The translations under genes and the position numbers were made by a program. Shown one piece after another: positions 5,455 through 10,781 of a DNA stretch of 10,781 nucleotides (its first letter is position 1; every line of letters begins with the position of its first letter). The notes beneath the pieces are model-generated. The model made no database searches, was not told where the DNA came from, and saw only the letters and a list, made by a program, of their open reading frames with translations. The stretch lies in assembly GCA_963610045.1 (NCBI GenBank), contig CAVDMS010000057.1:1-10781 (forward strand). Reading direction: 5' to 3'. The stretch is from F23-B02 sp963610045. GTDB taxonomy: Bacteria > Bacillota > Clostridia > Oscillospirales > Oscillospiraceae.

Positions 5455-7476
5455 TCAGCCCTGATCGTCGTCGTTTGAGGGCGGGATGACGTAGTCGTCG
5501 CCGTCGGACGGCTTATCGTCCGGCAGAGGTTCGGCGCTTTCGTCGCTTTCCGGCTCATCAAAGCGAGCGATCTTGCGTGCGGGACGCTCGATGCTGTCGT
5601 CACGCATACCGGGCTGCGGCTTAGGCTCCGGGAAATAGCCGTTGTCGCAGTAGAAGTTGAAGTCCGCACCCTCGATGCTCTCATGCTCAAGCAGGTACTC
5701 CGCAACGCCGATAAGCTGCGCACGGTGCTCCGTGAGGATCTTCTCGCACAGCGCAGCCGCCTCGTCGAAGATGCGCTTGACCTCCTCGTCGATGATGCCA
5801 GCCGTCTCCTCGGAGTAGCTCTTGGTAGTGCCGAAGTCACGGCCTATGAAGATGCTGTGGTCGGAGCTGTCGAAGGAAATGGGTCCGAGCCTGTCGCTCA
5901 TGCCGTACTTCGTGACCATGTTCCTTGCGGTGTTGGTCGCCTGCTGTATATCGCCCGATGCGCCCGTGGATATATCGTCAAGGAACAGCTTTTCGGCCAT
6001 TCTGCCGCCGAGCGCCATAACGATGCTCTCAAACATCTGGCTCTTTGAGGTGAAGCTCTCCAGATCCTCCTGCGGACGGAAAAGCGTAAAGCCTCCGGCG
6101 GGACCTCTGGGGATGATGGTTATATAATGCACGGGGTCGGTATGCTCAAGGTACTTGCCCGCAATTGCATGACCCGACTCGTGATATGCGGTAAGGCGCT
6201 TTGCCTTGTCGCTCATCTTGCGGCTCTTCTTTTCGGGACCCATCTCCACCTTGAGTATCGCCTCGTCGCAGTCCGCCATGGTGATAAAGCGATGCTTTCT
6301 GCGCACGGCAAGCAGCGCAGCCTCGTTGAGCAGGTTCTCAAGATCGGCGCCGGAGAAGCCGGGCGTACCCTTTGCGATGGAGTTGAGGTCAACGTCGTCG
6401 GCAAGGATCTTGCCCCTTGCGTGGATGCGCAGTATCGCCTCTCTGCCTCTGATATCGGGCAGACCGACGTAGATCTGTCTGTCAAAGCGGCCGGGACGCA
6501 GCAGCGCATTGTCGAGGATGTCGGCACGGTTGGTCGCCGCCATGACGATAACGCCCTCGTTGTTACCGAAGCCGTCCATTTCGACGAGGAGCTGGTTTAG
6601 GGTCTGCTCACGCTCGTCGTGACCGCCGCCGAGACCGGAGCCTCTCTGACGGCCGACTGCGTCGATCTCGTCGATGAATATGATCGCGGGAGCGATCTTC
6701 TTTGCCTGATCGAACAGGTCTCTGACACGGCTTGCGCCGACGCCGACGTACAGCTCAACGAAGTCGGAGCCGGAGATGGACAGAAACTGCACTCCCGCCT
6801 CGCCCGCTACGGCCTTTGCAAGCAGGGTCTTACCGGTACCCGGAGGGCCTACGAGAAGGACGCCCTTGGGTATCCTTGCGCCCATGCCGGTGAACGCCTT
6901 GGGGTCACGGAGGAAGTCAACGATCTCACGCAACTCCTCCTTTTCCTCGTCGGCACCGGCGACGTCCCTAAAGGTCTTTTTGTTCTTTTCCTCGCTGCCG
7001 AGCCTTGTGCGGGCCTTGCCGAACTTGCCGATGCCGTTGGCGCCGCCGCCGGAGCGGTTCATCATGATATACCAGAACAGGACGATAAGTCCGAAGGTTA
7101 TCACATAGGGGATTATCGCAAGCCACCAGTTGGTCTGCGGCTGAGTTATCTCATAATCCGTAATGATGCCGCTCTCGTACTGCTCTTTGATAAGCTCGTT
7201 AAAGTCCTCGTAGAACAGCGAGAAGCTGTACACCTCAAATTCGACCTTATGCGTACCGTCGCCCTTGTCGTCACGGACTATCATCGTAATGACGTCGGAG
7301 CTGCCGTCGTATTCAAAGGATTTTACCTTTTCCTCTTTAAACAGGTCGTAAACCTCGGAGTAGGAGATCCGTTCGGTCTCACCGCCGTTTAAGAGGACGA
7401 AAATTATGACCATGGTCATAATGAGCAGGATCACATAGAATCCTATGTCTCTGGATCGGTTGCGTCTGGGGTTCAA
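5455..7476 (-). CDS. ftsH: ATP-dependent zinc metalloprotease FtsH
   Basis: A 673-residue membrane-bound AAA+ protease that extracts and degrades unstable or misassembled proteins at the cytoplasmic membrane as a hexamer. TM1 lies at about 11-30, an extracytoplasmic FtsH_ext domain at 31-115 and TM2 at about 117-139. The AAA domain has Walker A GPPGTGKT at 210-217, Walker B IIFIDE at 265-270 and the second region of homology around 315-333 (TNR...RPGRFDRQ). The M41 peptidase domain has HESGH at 432-436, with the third zinc ligand probably D509 in TGASGD. The last 35 or so residues are strongly acidic. The only sensible start is a TTG (7476-7474), preceded by AGGAAAG and giving the usual short cytoplasmic lead before TM1. 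ATG codons nearby are either out of frame or inside TM1. It follows hpt by 28 bp, the same order as in Bacillus. Confidence 0.97.
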   Translation of the reverse strand: MNPRRNRSRDIGFYVILLIMTMVIIFVLLNGGETERISYSEVYDLFKEEKVKSFEYDGSSDVITMIVRDDKGDGTHKVEFEVYSFSLFYEDFNELIKEQYESGIITDYEITQPQTNWWLAIIPYVITFGLIVLFWYIMMNRSGGGANGIGKFGKARTRLGSEEKNKKTFRDVAGADEEKEELREIVDFLRDPKAFTGMGARIPKGVLLVGPPGTGKTLLAKAVAGEAGVQFLSISGSDFVELYVGVGASRVRDLFDQAKKIAPAIIFIDEIDAVGRQRGSGLGGGHDEREQTLNQLLVEMDGFGNNEGVIVMAATNRADILDNALLRPGRFDRQIYVGLPDIRGREAILRIHARGKILADDVDLNSIAKGTPGFSGADLENLLNEAALLAVRRKHRFITMADCDEAILKVEMGPEKKSRKMSDKAKRLTAYHESGHAIAGKYLEHTDPVHYITIIPRGPAGGFTLFRPQEDLESFTSKSQMFESIVMALGGRMAEKLFLDDISTGASGDIQQATNTARNMVTKYGMSDRLGPISFDSSDHSIFIGRDFGTTKSYSEETAGIIDEEVKRIFDEAAALCEKILTEHRAQLIGVAEYLLEHESIEGADFNFYCDNGYFPEPKPQPGMRDDSIERPARKIARFDEPESDESAEPLPDDKPSDGDDYVIPPSNDDDQG

Positions 7477-7504
7477 ACTATCACTTCTTTCCTGGTGTCG
7501 GCAA

Positions 7505-8056
7505 TCATTCTTCGGCCATGTAAATCTCAGGCTTCAGCACGCCTATGTAAGGCAGATTGCGGTATTTTTCGTTATAATCAAGCCCGTAGCCCACGACGAA
7601 AGCGTCGGGAACTTCAAAGCAGGAATATCTTGCGTAAACGGGAGCCTTGCGGCGGGAGGGCTTGTCCATCAGCGTCGCAATGGTGATGGACGCAGGATTG
7701 CGGTTCGTGAGGTAATTCTGAAGGTAGCTCAGCGTCATGCCGGAGTCGAGGATGTCCTCGACCATGATGATGTGTCTGCCCTCGATGTTCTGGCTGAGGT
7801 CCTTATGGATCTCGACCGCACCGGTGGAGGTGGTTCCCCGATAGGAGGAGACCGCCATAAAATCGACGGAGCAGGGGATCGTAACGCTGCGCATGAGGTC
7901 CGCCATGAAGACAAAGCAGCCCTTCAAAACGCCGACGAAGATCGGATCCATGCCCGCAAAGTCCTTAGAGATCTGTGCGCCGAGGGCTGCAACCTTTTCC
8001 GCTATTGCGTCCTCGGTAAAGAATATGCTTTCAATATCATTTCTCATCTTTCTCAT
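7505..8056 (-). CDS. hpt: Hypoxanthine phosphoribosyltransferase
   Basis: A 183-residue purine-salvage enzyme that converts hypoxanthine (often guanine too) and PRPP into IMP or GMP. The PRPP-binding motif is VEDILDSGMTL at 99-109, with the two acidic residues then DSG. Base-recognition elements are DKPSRRK at 131-137 and FVVGYGLDYNEKYR from about 153. Length is typical. The start is uncertain. ATG 8056 has GGGAG only three bases before it, while ATG 8047, three codons later, has that site 12 bases away. Both fit the family. The gene overlaps the end of tilS by 20 or 11 bp, and tilS-hpt-ftsH is a conserved Bacillota order. Confidence 0.96.
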   Translation of the reverse strand: MRKMRNDIESIFFTEDAIAEKVAALGAQISKDFAGMDPIFVGVLKGCFVFMADLMRSVTIPCSVDFMAVSSYRGTTSTGAVEIHKDLSQNIEGRHIIMVEDILDSGMTLSYLQNYLTNRNPASITIATLMDKPSRRKAPVYARYSCFEVPDAFVVGYGLDYNEKYRNLPYIGVLKPEIYMAEE

Positions 8057-9383
8057 TCTCTCCCGTGCAGTTTATTTTATTTATTTTTACTCTCAAAACC
8101 GTGTCCCCCGGTTCGGCTGCGACTCTCTCGTCCATACCCATTCCGAGTACCGCAATGGGGCCGTTTCTGTCACGCAGCACGGGGATCATGTCCCGCCTTG
8201 CGACGGGAACGTTGCGCTCACGCAAAAGCTCCTTGAGGCTTTTTGTGCAGCCTCTGCCCCGGAGCCTTATCCTGTCGCCGTCCTGTCGAGGGGTAAGGGA
8301 TATGCTACCACAAATGCCGGAGTATTTAAAGTCAAAATTGTGAATGTTATCAATTTGTTTGCAATTTTCGATTATTTCTCCCGAAATCCTTATTCCGGCT
8401 TCGGGAATGTCGATGCCGCCGTTTATCGGAATGACGTAGCTGCCGAGCTTTTCGGCGGTGGTGCCGAACAGGAGCTTATCCCTGTCCCGCGCGATGCGCA
8501 TCCCTCGGACGTCTACGAATTTGTTCTCCGTGCTTTTGAGCAGCGCAAGTATCGCATCGGTCTGCACGGCGGTAAGCCCGCTCCCGCAGACGATCCTCAG
8601 CACCCGGACTGCGACCGCTCTCGGCAAAGCCGCAAGCTTTTCCGCCGGAAGCGAATCGTCGATGTAGTTTTCCTCGGCAAAGCCCCTTGCGATGAAGTAC
8701 AGGCAGGCATCGTCGTCACGCAGGCTCTCGGCGGTGCGCAGGCATCCCGCAGCAAAGCTCGGATTAAGCTCACAAAGCACCGGCATCACCCTGTGCCTGA
8801 GCTTGTTTCTCGTGTAATCGTCATCGAGGTTCGTGCTGTCGGTGACGTAGCCGATGCCCCGACTGTCAAGATAACTCAGTATCTCCGCCCTCGTCGTCGA
8901 AAGCAGGGGACGTATAAACTCGTCCCGCACCGGGGGTATGCCCGCAAGCCCTCTCGCTCCCGCTCCCCGCACGAGGTTTAGGAGCATCGTCTCTGCGTTA
9001 TCCTCGGCGTTGTGTGCGGTTGCGATCTTGTTACAGCCCGTCTTTTTTGCGGCGGAGCGCAGGAAATCGTAGCGCATGGCTCTGGCTGCGTCCTCCGTGC
9101 TTCTGCCGCTGTCTCTTGCGAGCGCCGCAACGTCTCCCCTGCCGCAGGCAAAGCTTATGCCCTCTCTGCGGCAGAAATCCTTGACGAATTCCTCGTCCCT
9201 GTCGGATTCCTCTCCCCGCAGGCAGTGGTTAAAGTGCGCCGCCGCAACGGTGATGCCGAGCGTCTGCGCATTGTCGTGCAGCCACGAGAGCAGACACATG
9301 GAGTCTGCGCCGCCGGAGACTGCGCACAGCACCCGATCTCCCGGACGGAGCATACCGTATTTTTTAATATACTCAATAATCAT
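8037..9383 (-). CDS. tilS: tRNA(Ile)-lysidine synthetase
   Basis: A 448-residue enzyme that attaches lysine to C34 of the CAU-anticodon tRNA-Ile, using ATP, so that it reads AUA. The N-terminal PP-loop is SGGADS at 23-28. AHFNHCLRGEESDRDE around 49-64 and AHNAEDNAET at 123-132 are the conserved ATP- and tRNA-contacting stretches, and YTRNKLRH at 190-197 is another family motif. The C-terminal TilS_C domain includes the RLRGRGCTKSLKELL region near residues 365-380. Length is within the family range. The ATG at 9383 overlaps the dnaB reading frame by 11 bp and has no clear Shine-Dalgarno, so translation is probably coupled to dnaB. It overlaps hpt at its 3' end. Confidence 0.96.
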   Translation of the reverse strand: MIIEYIKKYGMLRPGDRVLCAVSGGADSMCLLSWLHDNAQTLGITVAAAHFNHCLRGEESDRDEEFVKDFCRREGISFACGRGDVAALARDSGRSTEDAARAMRYDFLRSAAKKTGCNKIATAHNAEDNAETMLLNLVRGAGARGLAGIPPVRDEFIRPLLSTTRAEILSYLDSRGIGYVTDSTNLDDDYTRNKLRHRVMPVLCELNPSFAAGCLRTAESLRDDDACLYFIARGFAEENYIDDSLPAEKLAALPRAVAVRVLRIVCGSGLTAVQTDAILALLKSTENKFVDVRGMRIARDRDKLLFGTTAEKLGSYVIPINGGIDIPEAGIRISGEIIENCKQIDNIHNFDFKYSGICGSISLTPRQDGDRIRLRGRGCTKSLKELLRERNVPVARRDMIPVLRDRNGPIAVLGMGMDERVAAEPGDTVLRVKINKINCTGENEKDEK

Positions 9384-10698
9384 CTTCGTTATGGAGGTTG
9401 TCGCAGGATGCGAAGGTCGTGTACTCCGGCAGCCACGTCAGATTCACGGTGCCGGTCTGTCCCTTTCTGTTTTTCAGCACTATCGCCTCGGCAAGATTGG
9501 GATTCTCCGCCTCCCTGTTATAATACCCGTCTCTGTAAAGCGCTATTACGACGTCGGCGTCCTGCTCTATTGCACCGGACTCGCGAAGGTCGGACAGCAC
9601 GGGACGCTTGTTCGGTCTCGTCTCGCAGTTACGGCTGAGCTGGCTTAAGCATATGACGGGGATGTTAAGCTCCTTCGCCATGATCTTCAGCATACGGCTC
9701 ATGTCCGAAACGACCTGCTGGCGGTTTTCGTTGCTGTAGCTTTTATTTCCGCCCGACGACTGCATGAGCTGGAGGTAGTCGATGACCACAAGACCGAGAT
9801 TCGACAGTCTGCGGCACTGTGCGCTCATGTCCGCAACGGTGAGCGTGGGGTTGTCGTCGATGCGCATATCGGTGGCGTAAAGCGACTGCGCCGCCGTGCC
9901 GACACGCTTCCACTCATCGGGGCTTAGCTGCCCCGTGAGAAGGTTCTGCGCCGGGATAAGCCCCTCGCCCGCAAGCAGTCTGCTGACAAGCTGCTCCCTG
10001 CTCATTTCGAGCGAGAACACGGCAACGGTCTTGCCCGAAGTCTTGGCGACATGGAGCGCAATGTTCATTGCGATACTCGTCTTGCCCATACCGGGTCTTG
10101 CGGCAACGAGTATAAGCTCGCCCTTGTTAAGACCGAGAATGCTGCGGTCGATATCGGGCAGACCTGTTGACAGACCGGGGATCTTTGCGCCCGACGTCGC
10201 CGCCGCAGAGAGGCTCTCGTACACGCTCTGCACGACGGCGGACACCGGAACGAGACCGCCCACGGTCCTGTCCTGGCGCAGCGCATATATCTTGCGCTCT
10301 GCGGCTTCGAGCATCGACTCCGCCTCGCCGGTTCCCTCGTACACTAACTTGTTTATCTCGTCCGCCGTCTGCGCAAGGTTGCGCAGGAGCGCCCTGTCCT
10401 TTACGATGGCGGCGTACTCAAGCACGTTTGCGGCGGTCGGCGTGACGTTCATAAGCTCCGCAATATATGCGTCGCTGCCGTCCTTATAAACTCCCCTGAC
10501 CTTCATCTGGTCGAGGATGGTTATGGGGTCGATGGTCTGACCGTAGGAAAACATGGCATATACCGTTTCGAATATATCCCTGTTTTGCCGAATATAAAAT
10601 TCATCCGCTCTGACCTTCTCGATAACGTCGGGTATGCAGCCGGCGTCGATAAGCATGGAGCCTATCACCGCCTGCTCCGCTGCGGCGGAGTGCGGCAC
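9373..10698 (-). CDS. dnaB: Replicative DNA helicase DnaB (as read from an internal GTG)
   Basis: A 441-residue hexameric helicase that unwinds DNA at the replication fork and contacts primase. The N-terminal domain begins with PHSAAAEQAVIGSML, the usual DnaB opening. The RecA-like domain has Walker A ARPGMGKT at 200-207, Walker B VVIDYLQ at 304-310 and LSDLRESGAIEQDAD at 368-382 (H4 and arginine-finger region). No intein is seen. Most DnaB proteins have about 5-12 residues before PHS. Here those residues (MDELL, then K, Q) are encoded in frame, but a TGA at 10707-10705 separates MDELL from KQ. The longest uninterrupted frame therefore starts at GTG 10698, which has no good Shine-Dalgarno. 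Function is likely intact if translation restarts at GTG or if the TGA is a sequence error. The gene follows rplI, as is common in Bacillota. Confidence 0.93.
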   Translation of the reverse strand: MPHSAAAEQAVIGSMLIDAGCIPDVIEKVRADEFYIRQNRDIFETVYAMFSYGQTIDPITILDQMKVRGVYKDGSDAYIAELMNVTPTAANVLEYAAIVKDRALLRNLAQTADEINKLVYEGTGEAESMLEAAERKIYALRQDRTVGGLVPVSAVVQSVYESLSAAATSGAKIPGLSTGLPDIDRSILGLNKGELILVAARPGMGKTSIAMNIALHVAKTSGKTVAVFSLEMSREQLVSRLLAGEGLIPAQNLLTGQLSPDEWKRVGTAAQSLYATDMRIDDNPTLTVADMSAQCRRLSNLGLVVIDYLQLMQSSGGNKSYSNENRQQVVSDMSRMLKIMAKELNIPVICLSQLSRNCETRPNKRPVLSDLRESGAIEQDADVVIALYRDGYYNREAENPNLAEAIVLKNRKGQTGTVNLTWLPEYTTFASCDNLHNEDDY

Positions 10699-10704
10699 CT
10701 GTTT

Positions 10705-10722
10705 TCACAGCAGCTCGTCCAT
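10705..10722 (-). other. Five-codon lead MDELL-stop: apparent original dnaB start with in-frame TGA
   Basis: ATG (10722-10720) has AAGGAG (10735-10730) seven bases upstream, the best ribosome site near dnaB. It is in frame with dnaB and reads ATG GAC GAG CTG CTG TGA, then AAA CAG GTG CCG CAC. MDELL followed by KQVPHS would be a normal DnaB N-terminus if codon 6 were a sense codon. As given, it is a five-residue reading frame whose stop lies six bases before the GTG used for the long frame. It could serve as a short leader allowing reinitiation, or mark a point mutation or base error. Confidence 0.75.
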
Positions 10723-10746
10723 AATCTTTCTCCTTGACGGTATTTA

Positions 10747-10781
10747 TCAGGCTTCTGTCACAAGCACGCTCACGTTTGCGC
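10747..10781 (-). CDS. rplI: Ribosomal protein L9, last codons (partial)
   Basis: Ten codons reading ANVSVLVTEA then TGA, entering from the right edge. The hydrophobic alternating pattern and final acidic-alanine end resemble the C-terminal strand of L9, and rplI directly precedes dnaB in many Bacillota. The spacing of 24 bp to the dnaB ATG fits an operon. The fragment is too short to prove identity by sequence alone. Confidence 0.55.
   Translation of the reverse strand, partial: ANVSVLVTEA

Noticed and set aside
10675..10707. TGA plus downstream hairpin in dnaB as a selenocysteine site
   Set aside because: The hairpin is only 6 bp with a CGCA loop and shows no convincing bacterial SECIS features. 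Selenocysteine in the DnaB N-terminus has no known role, and no selenium genes are present here.

Overview
This 10.8 kb window looks like chromosomal housekeeping DNA from a moderately GC-rich member of the Clostridia (Bacillota). The gene order rplI-dnaB-tilS-hpt-ftsH, a T-box leader in front of a threonyl-tRNA synthetase and a yybP-ykoY (manganese) riboswitch all point to Bacillota. The family cannot be fixed from the sequence alone; an Oscillospirales-like gut bacterium is my guess. Every gene I can support lies on the minus strand, so transcription runs from high to low coordinates. I saw no mobile element, CRISPR array, tRNA or rRNA.

Right-hand block (10781 to 3657): the last codons of ribosomal protein L9 (rplI), then the replicative helicase dnaB, tRNA-Ile lysidine synthetase tilS, hypoxanthine phosphoribosyltransferase hpt, the membrane protease ftsH, the ATPase ychF and a TRIC/UPF0126 membrane protein. 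Gaps are 24, -11, -20 (or -11), 28, 74 and -1 bp, so this is probably one long operon with several translationally coupled joints. The oddest feature is at the 5' end of dnaB. The ATG with the good Shine-Dalgarno is followed after five codons by an in-frame TGA, and the protein then appears to resume at a GTG two codons further on.

Middle block (3660 to 776): a consensus-like promoter, a yybP-ykoY riboswitch with a strong intrinsic terminator, and an 874-residue P2A-type cation ATPase. The P1 helix of the aptamer uses the same bases as the 5' arm of the terminator. That is the layout of a ligand-ON switch, so the pump is more likely a Mn2+ (or Mn2+/Ca2+) exporter than a plain calcium pump.

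Left-hand block (779 to 1): a promoter whose -35 box overlaps the ATPase stop codon, a Thr-type T-box leader with a readable specifier (ACC), antiterminator and terminator, and the first 153 codons of thrS, which runs off the window. This ThrRS starts directly in its editing domain and lacks the usual N-terminal TGS domain.

The window therefore holds a replication/tRNA/purine-salvage/proteolysis operon followed by two singly regulated genes, each with its own RNA switch. I found no clearly new multi-gene system. The points most worth following up are the dnaB start region and the detailed riboswitch architecture.
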